NCBI GenBank assembly: GCA_903926605.1 | Contig: CAIYJV010000381.1 | Span: 1-35,322 of the forward strand | DNA from: an uncultured Bacteroidota bacterium | GTDB taxonomy: Bacteria > Bacteroidota > Bacteroidia > Chitinophagales > Chitinophagaceae | Direction: 5' to 3' | DNA length: 35,322 bases | The notes under the pieces: generated by a model | Database searches by the model: none | The model's input: only the letters and a program-made list of their open reading frames with translations | What the model was told of the DNA's origin: nothing | Program-made: the position numbers and the translations under genes | Shown here: in pieces, positions 16,881 to 25,230 of the stretch | Layout: each line of letters starts with the position of its first letter | How positions within the stretch are numbered: position 1 is the first letter of the stretch

Positions 16881-18236
16881 TTAAAGATTTCTAACAGCTT
16901 CTTTGAACTGATGACCACGGTCTTCAAAATTGTTGAAAAGATCAAAGCTGGCGCAGGCTGGCGAAAGGAGCACCACGTCGCCTTTGTCGGCAAACGCGTA
17001 AGCGGCCAGTACGGCATCATGCGCATTGTTAGTGTCAATTACATTGGGCACTGCGCTGTCGAATGCGGCATGAATGGCGGTGTTGTCCTTGCCCAGACAA
17101 ATAATGGCCTTGACCTTTTCTTTCACCAGGTTCAGGATCTCGCTGTAGTCATTGCCTTTGTCCTGACCACCCATTATCAGTACCACGGGTTTATCCATAC
17201 ACTCCAGCGCATACCATACCGAATTGAGGTTGGTGGCCTTGCTGTCGTTTATAAAGGTCACGCCGCGCACCTTGGCTACGAATTCCAGGCGGTGTTCCAG
17301 CCCCTCGAAGCCGGAGAATACTTCGCGCAATTTTTCCTTCCTAACTCTAACTACCATCGAAGAGATGCCCGCTGCCATACAATTATATTGATTGTGTTTT
17401 CCTTTCAGGGATAGATCATGAATGGACATGTCAAAACGCTCGCCTTCATAATTCAGGTGCATCTGCTCGTCGCGGATATTGCCGCCTTCGTTGTTTACTG
17501 TATTGTCCTCCATTGTGAATTGAATGGTTTTTGCGTTTGTGAAGTGTGTGGTCAGATAATTATTGATTGCCTGATCATCCTTGTTTATCACCAATACGTC
17601 GTTTGATGTCTGGTTCATGGTAACCCGGAATTTTGATGCTACATAGTTGTTGAAATCGTAATTGTACCTGTCCAGATGGTCGGGTGTGATGTTGAGCAGA
17701 ATGGCGACATCGGGTCTGAACTGATGTATATCGTCCAGCTGAAAGCTGCTGATCTCCATCACATACCATGCAGCTGGCTGCTCGGCTATTTTCCGTGCAA
17801 AGCTGTATCCGATATTGCCCACTAGTGCTGCATCCCTTCCGTCGGCTAGCATGATTGCATACATCAGCTTTGTGGTGGTGCTTTTGCCGTTACTGCCTGT
17901 AATGGCAATGATGCGGGAGTCGCCCTTGTAGCGATAGCCGAATTCTATTTCGCTGCAAACTTCTATACCTGCCTTGCGTACTGCCTTTACCATTTCAGCC
18001 TTTTCCGGAATGCCGGGGCTTTTTACAACACACTGTGCATTCAGGATCTTTTCGGGCGTATGACCCATTTCTTCAAACGGGATCTGATATTGCTCCAGGT
18101 CTTTCCTGAATTGTTCCTTGATCCGCCCCGCGTCTGACACAAAAACGTCCCAACCGCGCAGGCTGCCCAGAATGGCTGCGCCTACACCGCTTTCTGCGGC
18201 GCCCATAATTACGAGGCGTGGTTTAGACTGGTTCAT
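16881..18236 (-). CDS. murD: UDP-N-acetylmuramoyl-L-alanine--D-glutamate ligase
   Basis: MurD adds D-Glu to UDP-MurNAc-L-Ala with ATP in the cytoplasm. The 451-residue protein has the N-terminal nucleotide-binding GAAESGVGAA at residues 12-21, SPGIP near residue 73, the ATP loop TGSNGKST at 113-120, MEISSFQLD, LNITPDHLDRY and FINDSKATNLNS, all hallmarks of MurD. Length and motif order are normal. Its start overlaps the mraY stop by one base. Confidence 0.97.
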   Translation of the reverse strand: MNQSKPRLVIMGAAESGVGAAILGSLRGWDVFVSDAGRIKEQFRKDLEQYQIPFEEMGHTPEKILNAQCVVKSPGIPEKAEMVKAVRKAGIEVCSEIEFGYRYKGDSRIIAITGSNGKSTTTKLMYAIMLADGRDAALVGNIGYSFARKIAEQPAAWYVMEISSFQLDDIHQFRPDVAILLNITPDHLDRYNYDFNNYVASKFRVTMNQTSNDVLVINKDDQAINNYLTTHFTNAKTIQFTMEDNTVNNEGGNIRDEQMHLNYEGERFDMSIHDLSLKGKHNQYNCMAAGISSMVVRVRKEKLREVFSGFEGLEHRLEFVAKVRGVTFINDSKATNLNSVWYALECMDKPVVLIMGGQDKGNDYSEILNLVKEKVKAIICLGKDNTAIHAAFDSAVPNVIDTNNAHDAVLAAYAFADKGDVVLLSPACASFDLFNNFEDRGHQFKEAVRNL

Positions 18237-19507
18237 TATTGTATTTTTAGTGTTACGATACTGAGTATGGCCAGCATGATCCCTATGATCCAGAACCGGG
18301 TTACAATTTTTGCTTCATGGTATCCCTTTTTCTGAAAATGGTGGTGCAGTGGCGCCATCAGGAAAATCCTGCGACCTTCTCCGTATTTCTTTTTGGTGCG
18401 TTTAAAATTCCATACCTGTATCATCACCGAGAGGTTCTCGACCAGGAAAATGCCGCAAAAAATAGGTATCAGCCACTCTTTTCTCACGATGATGGCAAGA
18501 GAGGCGATAATTCCGCCCAGGGCCAGGCTGCCCGTGTCGCCCATAAACACCTGTGCGGGATAGGCATTGTACCAGAGAAAACCTACGCAGGCACCAATGA
18601 ATGCGCCGATGAAAATAGATAGTTCTCCCAGATTCGGAATGTCCATGATGTTGAGGTAGCCCGCAAACAAGTAGTTGCCCGACAGATAAGCGAAAAACCA
18701 GAGACAGACGCCTATAATACCAGACACACCGGTGGCTAGCCCGTCTATCCCGTCTGTGATATTGGCTCCGTTCGAGACCGCGACGATTATGATGATCACT
18801 ACCAAAACATACAATATTGGTGTGGTGATCTCCAGGTATTTTTCACCGAATACAGAGGCCAGTTTCGCATAAGCGAACTCATGAGACTTCACAAATGGTA
18901 TGGTGGTAGTAACGGTGCGAACATTTACATAATACTGATCTTTCCCGTTTTCATCTCTTCTTTTCTTAACGCCCGACTCCAGTTTTTCGGCTCTGTTGTG
19001 TATGCCCGTTTGTCCCGGCTGAATTTCCCGGCTTATCGTTACGTGATCGTTATAATAAAGGGTGAGGCCTACGATAATACCAAGTCCAACCTGCCCCATT
19101 ATTTTGAATTTTCCTGCCAGACCTTCTTTGTTCTTCTTGAAAACCTTTATATAGTCGTCCAGAAAACCTACAATACCCAGCCAGATAGTAGAAACCAGCA
19201 TCAGTACGATGTACACATTCAGAATCCGTGCAAACAACAGGGTGGGAATAAGTATAGCTGCGATAATGATAATGCCGCCCATTGTGGGGGTGCCCTTCTT
19301 CTGCGCCTCACCGGCAAGGCCCAGATCACGGATAGTTTCGCCTATCTGTTTCTTGCGCAGATAGTCAATCAGGCGTTTCCCCATCATCAAAGAAATAAAG
19401 AGGGACAACATTATGGCCAGCGCTGTACGGAAGGTGATATAGTTAAACAATCCCGCACCCATAAGGTGGAAATTGTCTCGTAGATATGTGAACAAATAGT
19501 ACAGCAT
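18236..19507 (-). CDS. mraY: Phospho-MurNAc-pentapeptide translocase (lipid I synthase)
   Basis: MraY transfers phospho-MurNAc-pentapeptide from UDP to undecaprenyl phosphate in the inner membrane. The 423-residue protein has many membrane segments, the family start GTPTMGG at residues 72-78, the catalytic aspartates in FLDDYIKV (Asp117, Asp118) and [12 protein letters not shown] (around 252-255), and the C-terminal [12 protein letters not shown] histidine motif. It is about 60 residues longer than E. coli MraY because of a hydrophilic insertion at about residues 155-215. Such an insertion fits the longer MraY proteins of Bacteroidota, to my knowledge. It starts 6 nt after murE. Confidence 0.97.
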   Translation of the reverse strand: MLYYLFTYLRDNFHLMGAGLFNYITFRTALAIMLSLFISLMMGKRLIDYLRKKQIGETIRDLGLAGEAQKKGTPTMGGIIIIAAILIPTLLFARILNVYIVLMLVSTIWLGIVGFLDDYIKVFKKNKEGLAGKFKIMGQVGLGIIVGLTLYYNDHVTISREIQPGQTGIHNRAEKLESGVKKRRDENGKDQYYVNVRTVTTTIPFVKSHEFAYAKLASVFGEKYLEITTPILYVLVVIIIIVAVSNGANITDGIDGLATGVSGIIGVCLWFFAYLSGNYLFAGYLNIMDIPNLGELSIFIGAFIGACVGFLWYNAYPAQVFMGDTGSLALGGIIASLAIIVRKEWLIPIFCGIFLVENLSVMIQVWNFKRTKKKYGEGRRIFLMAPLHHHFQKKGYHEAKIVTRFWIIGIMLAILSIVTLKIQ

Positions 19508-19513
19508 CTGGTC

Positions 19514-20980
19514 TTACCTGTTTTGGGTTTCGAAAGCTTTTATTAATTCTTCATGGTCGTCAAAATGGTATTTCACTCCCTTTATCTCCTGATAGGTTTC
19601 ATGGCCCTTGCCCGCAACCAGAATAATGTCTGTCGGTTGTGCAAGCATACAGGCTGTTTTTATGGCTTCTTTCCGGTCGGTAATGCGCAGGTATTTGCGT
19701 TTTTGTGCGGCATTCAGCCCTGTCTCCATTTCGTCCAGTATGGCCTCAGGGTCTTCGCTCCTGGGGTTATCTGTAGTCAGGATCACTTTGTCTGAATGTG
19801 CTGCTGCCACTTCGGCCATTATAGGGCGCTTAGTGCGGTCCCGGTCTCCGCCACAACCCACAATGGTTATGAGCTGTTGTTTTCCGGAGCGCAATTGGTT
19901 TATAGTGGCCAATATGTTTATCAACGCATCGGGCGTGTGGGCATAGTCAATGATGCCCAGTATTTTGTCGGTTGGTGAGAAGTAGGTTTCAAATCGTCCC
20001 GCAGCTCCCGACAAACGGCTCAGCCCGGCAAGCGCATCCAGTTTGTCCACACCCAGCAGTACGGCTGTACCGTACACGGCCAGCAGGTTATAGGCATTGA
20101 ATGTACCAATGAGCCTGAAATGTGCTTCGTGATTGTCTACGTTCATAACCAGCCCGGAGAGCCCGTTTTCGAGCACCTTTCCTTTAAAGGTGGCAGGCAT
20201 TTTAAGGCTGTATGTATTTTTAGATGCTGCTGTGTTTTGCATCATTACCATGCCCCGTTTATCGTCGGCATTTACAAGTGCAAAGGCATCAGCGGCAAGG
20301 TGGTCAAAGAAGCATTTTTTTACACGTATGTATTCGTCAAATGTCTTGTGGTAATCCAGGTGGTCATGGGTGATATTTGTAAAGATGCCCCCCGCAAACC
20401 TGATTCCGGCGATCCGGTCCTGATGTATGGCGTGCGAGCTTACCTCCATGAACACATATTCACAACCCGCATCCGCCATCTGCCTGAAGAGTTCCTGTAT
20501 CGATACTGCATCGGGAGTGGTGTGGGTGGCTATTATTTCTTCCTCATCCACCATGTTTTTTACGGTGGATATAAGTCCGCATTTATAACCAAGGTCCTTG
20601 TGTAGTTTGTACAGCAGGGTAGCCGTGGTGGTTTTGCCATTCGTGCCGGTCACACCCACTACCTTCATGTTGCCAGAAGGATTGCCGTAGAAGTTGGCAG
20701 CAAGTATACCGGTAGCCGATGCGCTGTTTGTTACCACCACATAGGTTGTGCCCTCGCTGATGTGGTCGGGCATTTTTTCGCAAATGATGGTGCTGGCACC
20801 CAGCTCTTCTGCTTTTGTAATGAAGTTATGTCCGTCTGACAGGGTGCCCTTTACCGCTACGAAAGCCCATCCGGCTGCCGCTTTGCGGGAGTCAATACAT
20901 ATCCCGGTCACCCGAATATCGGTTGCGCCCTTTATTTTTAAAGGGGTTATTCCGGTCAATATGTCGTTTAGCTTCTTCAT
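19514..20980 (-). CDS. murE: UDP-MurNAc-L-Ala-D-Glu--2,6-diaminopimelate ligase
   Basis: MurE adds the third stem-peptide residue using ATP. The 488-residue protein contains the uridine-site SRKAAAGWAF region near residue 31, the ATP loop TGTNGKTT at 111-118, TTPDAVSIQEL, MEVSSHAIHQDR, NITHDHLDYH and DYAHTPDAL. The motif DNPRSEDP at residues 404-411 is the signature of meso-diaminopimelate-specific enzymes; Lys-adding MurE has a different sequence there. It starts by overlapping the ftsI stop by one base. No murF follows, unlike in E. coli, where murF sits between murE and mraY. Confidence 0.97.
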   Translation of the reverse strand: MKKLNDILTGITPLKIKGATDIRVTGICIDSRKAAAGWAFVAVKGTLSDGHNFITKAEELGASTIICEKMPDHISEGTTYVVVTNSASATGILAANFYGNPSGNMKVVGVTGTNGKTTTATLLYKLHKDLGYKCGLISTVKNMVDEEEIIATHTTPDAVSIQELFRQMADAGCEYVFMEVSSHAIHQDRIAGIRFAGGIFTNITHDHLDYHKTFDEYIRVKKCFFDHLAADAFALVNADDKRGMVMMQNTAASKNTYSLKMPATFKGKVLENGLSGLVMNVDNHEAHFRLIGTFNAYNLLAVYGTAVLLGVDKLDALAGLSRLSGAAGRFETYFSPTDKILGIIDYAHTPDALINILATINQLRSGKQQLITIVGCGGDRDRTKRPIMAEVAAAHSDKVILTTDNPRSEDPEAILDEMETGLNAAQKRKYLRITDRKEAIKTACMLAQPTDIILVAGKGHETYQEIKGVKYHFDDHEELIKAFETQNR

Positions 20981-23070
20981 TAGCTTAACTGTAATATTAT
21001 ATTTTGCCCTTTTACCACGCGCGTACCCGCTTCAATAGACTGGCTCGCTACCTTGCCCTTGCCTTGTACCGTTACCTGCATTCCACTGTTTTCAAGTATA
21101 TACACTGCGTCTTTCAGTCCCATTCCGGTAACGTCCGGTACCAGGTTGCGGAACATCTTAGCCGGTTCTACAGCAAGATGTCGGGTGCTGTCGGTGCGCA
21201 GTTGCATCATCATGTTCATCGCGTCTACGGGAGTAACACTGTGTTTGCGAAGGGCACTGAGTAGTATCTGGTAGCTGTGTGCTGTAGCCAGTTTGGCAGG
21301 TAGCAGGTTGTTTGCGGTGCGTGCCAGACTATCCAGCGGACCATCCCAGGCGCCCATGTTGGCAGAAAATATTTTGTCGGCAACCATTCTGAACACCGGG
21401 GCTGCGATCGCGCCGCCGTAATAGGCTGCAGAATGCGGTTTGGTGCGTATCACCACACAAATCGTGTAGCGGGGTTCCGTAGCTGGTATGAATCCCACGA
21501 ATGAACCCTGATAAACACCGGATGAGTATTTTATGGCGCCATCGGATACCTGCGCTGTTCCCGTTTTGCCCGCCATAGTATAGTAAGGAGATTGTATCCC
21601 TTTGGCCGTACCTTCGGTAACCACAGCGCTTACGCATTTGTTCACCTGCGCCAGCACTGTTGAATCTGCTATCGTGGCCACGACCTCTGGTTGAAAAACC
21701 TTTACATCCTTGCCGTATTCACGGATAGAATTTACGAGGTAGGGTTTTACCATTTTCCCTTTATTGGCAACTGCGTTGTAGAGCATGCAAGTGTGCAATG
21801 GGGTTACTTGTATGCCATATCCTGTGGCCATCCACGGTAGGGAGGTAGCACTCCATATTTTGCTGTCGGGTGTGTTCACCACGGGTGGGCGTTCGCCGGG
21901 CAGGTCAATTCCGGTTTTTACGTTCAGATGAAACTGTTTCAGGTGGTCGGTAAACTGACTCGGATGTTCCCTGTAATACATATAGGCAAGCTTGGCAAAG
22001 GCCGCATTGCTCGACTCTGCGTATGCTTTCCATATCGGTATAGGTCCCAGTCCCAGGTGAGAATCCTTCATTACCCTGTTGCCAAACCGTATTTTCCCGC
22101 CTTCCGGGTCAATGATCTGTTCTACGTTTGTTTTTCGGTCATTGAGTATGGATAGCAATGTCACGAGTTTGAAGGTAGAGCCGGGTTCGGTGGGGCTCAT
22201 GGCGTAGTTAAAGTCTTCAAAGTAAGAACCGTCAGACTGCCGGCCCAAATTTACAAGGGACCTTATCTTGCCGGTGTTCACCTCCATTACGATGCAGGTT
22301 CCATAAGTGCATTCGTATTTCTCCAGAACGCTCATCAGTGCATGTTCGGCTACGTCCTGTATGTTGATGTCTATTGTTGTCACAACGTCCTTCCCGTTTT
22401 GCGGGTCGATCTCTGTACCCTCGATCGCTATCCAGTTATTGCCGGTAGATTTGCGCAACATTCTTCGCCCATTCTCGCCGGTCAGGTATTTGTCGTAAGC
22501 GCGTTCTATACCTGTTTTATTGCTGTCGCGAAACATGCCAATTGTGCGTAGTCCTACCATGGCGTATGGCATGGTTCTTTTTTCCTGCGGGTCTGCGATC
22601 AGACCGCCACGGGCCTTGCCTTTATTAAAGATCGGGAACGACCTGAGTGTTTCATACTGGTTGTACCTCAGCTTTTTCTTTAGCAGGAAGTAGCGGTCTT
22701 CTTCATTGTAAGCCCTTATGAAATCTTCTTTGTATTCTGTGGATGACTTGTCAAGGAAAAGTCCCGCCAGACACAACGACAATGTATCTATATTCTTGTT
22801 GAACAGCGCTGAGTCCATTACTGAAAAGTCGACGTGTACATCAAACTCAGGGATCGACGTGCTCAGCATGGTCCCGTCTTCTGTATAGATATTACCACGT
22901 TCAGCGATCAGCGTGTCGAAGCGGGTCTGTAGTTCCCTTGCTTCGGCGCGCAGCTTCGGTCCTTCCTTTACCTGTATCATTATCGCTTTCATAATGATAG
23001 CGATGCCAAACAGGCAGATGAAAGTAAAAGCCATGTAAACCCTGAATCGTATGTCCTTTTTAACATCCAT
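20980..23070 (-). CDS. ftsI: Division-specific transpeptidase FtsI (PBP3) with PASTA domain
   Basis: This 696-residue class B penicillin-binding protein crosslinks septal peptidoglycan. It has one N-terminal membrane segment (about residues 14-33), a dimerisation domain with AERGNIYTEDG near residue 57, and a transpeptidase domain with the active-site EPGSTFK (Ser298, Lys301), the SSN motif at 353-355 and AGKTGTAQ at 501-508. A single PASTA domain ends the protein (about 640-696, PDVTGMGLKDAVYILENSG). A PASTA tail is absent from E. coli FtsI but is common in Bacteroidota and Gram-positive relatives. It is 22 nt downstream of the ftsL-like gene. Confidence 0.96.
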   Translation of the reverse strand: MDVKKDIRFRVYMAFTFICLFGIAIIMKAIMIQVKEGPKLRAEARELQTRFDTLIAERGNIYTEDGTMLSTSIPEFDVHVDFSVMDSALFNKNIDTLSLCLAGLFLDKSSTEYKEDFIRAYNEEDRYFLLKKKLRYNQYETLRSFPIFNKGKARGGLIADPQEKRTMPYAMVGLRTIGMFRDSNKTGIERAYDKYLTGENGRRMLRKSTGNNWIAIEGTEIDPQNGKDVVTTIDINIQDVAEHALMSVLEKYECTYGTCIVMEVNTGKIRSLVNLGRQSDGSYFEDFNYAMSPTEPGSTFKLVTLLSILNDRKTNVEQIIDPEGGKIRFGNRVMKDSHLGLGPIPIWKAYAESSNAAFAKLAYMYYREHPSQFTDHLKQFHLNVKTGIDLPGERPPVVNTPDSKIWSATSLPWMATGYGIQVTPLHTCMLYNAVANKGKMVKPYLVNSIREYGKDVKVFQPEVVATIADSTVLAQVNKCVSAVVTEGTAKGIQSPYYTMAGKTGTAQVSDGAIKYSSGVYQGSFVGFIPATEPRYTICVVIRTKPHSAAYYGGAIAAPVFRMVADKIFSANMGAWDGPLDSLARTANNLLPAKLATAHSYQILLSALRKHSVTPVDAMNMMMQLRTDSTRHLAVEPAKMFRNLVPDVTGMGLKDAVYILENSGMQVTVQGKGKVASQSIEAGTRVVKGQNIILQLS

Positions 23071-23092
23071 TTTTTATCAGACTGCGCTTGTG

Positions 23093-23458
23093 TTACTGTT
23101 TTTTGCTGGTGTCTACTGTTATTTTATATGCCGGAAGCAATGAGGGTTGAAGTCCCAGTCGTTTCGCGTTGTTTATTACTTGTGTTTCTGTCTTTACATA
23201 CATGAGCTGCGATTTGATGTCCAGGTATTTCCACCTCATTTCTTTCAGCATATTGTTCTGTACATTCAGTTGTCTTTGCAATTCGTTTGCCCTGTGGCTG
23301 TTGCTGATATAAAAAATACAGAGCACGGCCAGGAACATCAGAAAGGGCATATTGCTCACGATCGCTTTGTAAGACAACTTGTCCACGAGTGCCTGCCAGT
23401 CGCTTTTCACCCGTTGCGCGGGTGTCATGGTCTCCTGTATGTTGTTGTCCTGTTCCAT
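23093..23458 (-). CDS. ftsL: FtsL-like bitopic division protein
   Basis: This 121-residue protein has a hydrophilic N-terminus (35 residues), a single membrane segment at about residues 36-53 and a periplasmic helix with coiled-coil character (ANELQRQLNVQNNMLKEM), ending with AKRLGLQPSL. This is the plan of FtsL, which forms a complex with FtsB and FtsQ and activates FtsWI. Primary sequence similarity to FtsL is too low to see by eye, so the call rests on topology and on position between rsmH and ftsI. It starts directly after the rsmH stop. Confidence 0.85.
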   Translation of the reverse strand: MEQDNNIQETMTPAQRVKSDWQALVDKLSYKAIVSNMPFLMFLAVLCIFYISNSHRANELQRQLNVQNNMLKEMRWKYLDIKSQLMYVKTETQVINNAKRLGLQPSLLPAYKITVDTSKKQ

Positions 23459-24367
23459 TTATATTTTTTCAGCCACCCTTAGTTTCGCACTACGCGACCG
23501 TGGGTTTCTTCTCAGTTCTTCTTCCGTAGCTTCTATAGGCTTCGGTGTTATCATTTTTACTAGCGGTGTCACCCGTTGAGCGGTCAGTGGGTTGGTTTCC
23601 GTGCTTACCCCGCCAGACTTCATGAACTGCTTCACGATCCGGTCTTCCAGCGAGTGGAACGAAATGACACAAAGCCTTCCGCCGGGATTCAGATACTTTA
23701 CCGACTGCTCCAGCAGATCATTCAGTGCTCCGAATTCGTCATTCACTGCTATACGCAGCGCTTGAAAAACCTGTGCCAGATACCGGTTTGCCGGACCCTT
23801 CATCACTGGTTCTATCATTGCTTTCAGCGACTCTACAGTATTCAGTTTTACTGATTTTCGCTGAGTGGCGATTTGCTTTGCCAGTTGTTTCGAGTTGCGA
23901 ACCTCGCCGTATTTTTCAAAGAGCAAATGAAGCTGGGCTTCGGTCAATTCTGTTAACACACTGGCAGCCGTCTTCTCATTCCGCTTGTCCATTCTCATGT
24001 CCAGAGGGCCTTCAAACCTTGTGGAGAAGCCTCTTTCAGCTGTGTCGAATTGATAAGAGCTCACTCCCAGGTCTGCAAGTATTCCGTCAATGGCAGTGAT
24101 GCTGTGCAGTCTGAGAAATCGGTTCAGATACCTGAAGTTTTCTTTTACCAGCGTCACGCGGGCGTCGTCGGGTTTGTTTTTCCAGGCATCTTCGTCCTGG
24201 TCAAACACTACCAGCCGCCCTTGTTTGCCCAGTTGGTTCAGAATAGCCCTGCTGTGTCCACCGCCGCCAAAGGTGGCGTCCACATAAGTGCCCGATTCGC
24301 GGATACATAGTCCGTCTATCGCTTCATGCAAAAGAACCGGTTCGTGATAGAAAACTGGATTCGCCAT
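23459..24367 (-). CDS. rsmH: 16S rRNA (cytosine(1402)-N(4))-methyltransferase
   Basis: RsmH (MraW) methylates N4 of C1402 in the 16S rRNA decoding site using S-adenosylmethionine. The 302-residue protein starts YHEPVLLHEAIDGL, has the SAM-binding DATFGGGGHSRAIL near residue 30, VFDQDEDA, ILADLGVSSYQFD, RGFSTRFEGPLDMRMD and the C-terminal ISFHSLEDRIVK followed by NPRSRSAKLRVAEK. All are typical for the family and the length is normal. It starts 5 nt after mraZ. Confidence 0.97.
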   Translation of the reverse strand: MANPVFYHEPVLLHEAIDGLCIRESGTYVDATFGGGGHSRAILNQLGKQGRLVVFDQDEDAWKNKPDDARVTLVKENFRYLNRFLRLHSITAIDGILADLGVSSYQFDTAERGFSTRFEGPLDMRMDKRNEKTAASVLTELTEAQLHLLFEKYGEVRNSKQLAKQIATQRKSVKLNTVESLKAMIEPVMKGPANRYLAQVFQALRIAVNDEFGALNDLLEQSVKYLNPGGRLCVISFHSLEDRIVKQFMKSGGVSTETNPLTAQRVTPLVKMITPKPIEATEEELRRNPRSRSAKLRVAEKI

Positions 24368-24372
24368 ACTGT

Positions 24373-24840
24373 TTAAGATTTAGTCTGGTTATCCGGTTTT
24401 TTACCCATTACTGTTTTCCCAAGTTTGCTATAGTTGTCTGCGTTCTTGTTCAGGAAGTTATAGTAGGTCTCTCTGTCCCACAGTTCCAGTTTGTTGCCCA
24501 TACCTCTCAAAACCGCGTCTTTTTTTATATGGGCGGTTTCCTGCAGGTTTTTCGGGATCAGGATCCTGTCAGCGCTGTCCACCGCTACTTTGGTGGCACC
24601 ACTCAGGAAGAGTCGCTTAAAAGTTACCGCATCTTCGTCGTAGTCATCCAGTTCCAAAACCTCGGCCAGTCTTTTATTCCAGGTCTCGAGTGGAAACACA
24701 TTCAGGCAACCGTTAAATCCGCGGTTCAATACAAAACAATCACCCTCGCCGTTTTCGAACAGCTTCCGCAGATCGGCGGGCAAAAGGCATCTGCCTTTTG
24801 CATCCATGGTGATCTCGTATTCTTCGTAGAGGGGTGTCAT
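24373..24840 (-). CDS. mraZ: Transcriptional regulator MraZ, first gene of the dcw cluster
   Basis: MraZ is a DNA-binding protein of the AbrB-like double-psi fold that represses its own operon in the bacteria studied. The 155-residue protein has two copies of the MraZ repeat, each with the DxxxR motif: DAKGRCLLP at residues 13-21 and DSADRILIP at 88-96. Length is normal. The start is the first gene of the thirteen-gene cluster. G-rich repeats suitable as an MraZ operator lie about 47-68 nt upstream of the start codon. No clean -33/-7 promoter could be seen, although TTATTTTG (plus 24877-24884) is close to a -7 element. Confidence 0.96.
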   Translation of the reverse strand: MTPLYEEYEITMDAKGRCLLPADLRKLFENGEGDCFVLNRGFNGCLNVFPLETWNKRLAEVLELDDYDEDAVTFKRLFLSGATKVAVDSADRILIPKNLQETAHIKKDAVLRGMGNKLELWDRETYYNFLNKNADNYSKLGKTVMGKKPDNQTKS

Positions 24841-24886
24841 TTGTGTTGAACGAGCTGAATCAGCTTATTTATCACACAAAATAACA

Positions 24887-24908
24887 CAATTCCCCCCAAA
24901 TTCCCACC
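24887..24908 (-). promoter_or_regulatory. mraZ: Candidate MraZ operator upstream of mraZ
   Basis: On the minus strand this reads GGTGGGAATTT followed by GGGGGGAATTG: two copies of an 11-nt unit with G-runs one helical turn apart. MraZ is known to bind tandem TGGGN repeats with such spacing upstream of its own gene. Only one copy has a full TGGG in the expected register, so this is tentative. Confidence 0.35.
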
Positions 24909-24926
24909 AAAAACGGGTTAAATTAT

Positions 24927-25049
24927 TTGTCCACATTTCTCTTCACAAAGGGGAAGTCTTTACTATATTGGGTTTACGTTTAAATTTCCAATAAAATTGA
25001 CGAAAATCCGGCATATTGGTGTGGATATCTGTGCACACGATGTGGATAA
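24927..25049. promoter_or_regulatory. Cluster of three DnaA-box-like 9-mers upstream of mraZ
   Basis: TTGTCCACA on the plus strand (24927-24935, 8/9), and on the minus strand ATATCCACA (25020-25028, 8/9) and TTATCCACA (25041-25049, exact consensus). The last two are in the same orientation, 21 bp apart. A/T-rich sequence lies between. The surrounding gap 24841-25230 holds no gene that I can support. Confidence 0.4.
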
Positions 25050-25230
25050 CTTAAAATTTCATCTGCAATGCAAGCCCGGAGATGTTTTCAACATGATGAA
25101 AAAATAGGCATCATCCGGAAATTTCAGAGTGACTGGATGCAAGTTGCAGACCTACGCGGTAAAGAATTATTTTATTTGAACCCCGGAAACGGTTCCGATT
25201 TGTTCGTTTTTAGGTAAATCGCTGCTCCGG

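Noticed and set aside
25184-25197. CGGAA/TTCCG hairpin downstream of the NHL-repeat gene as a terminator
   Set aside because: The stem is only 5 bp and no T-run follows on the minus strand, so it does not support a terminator call.
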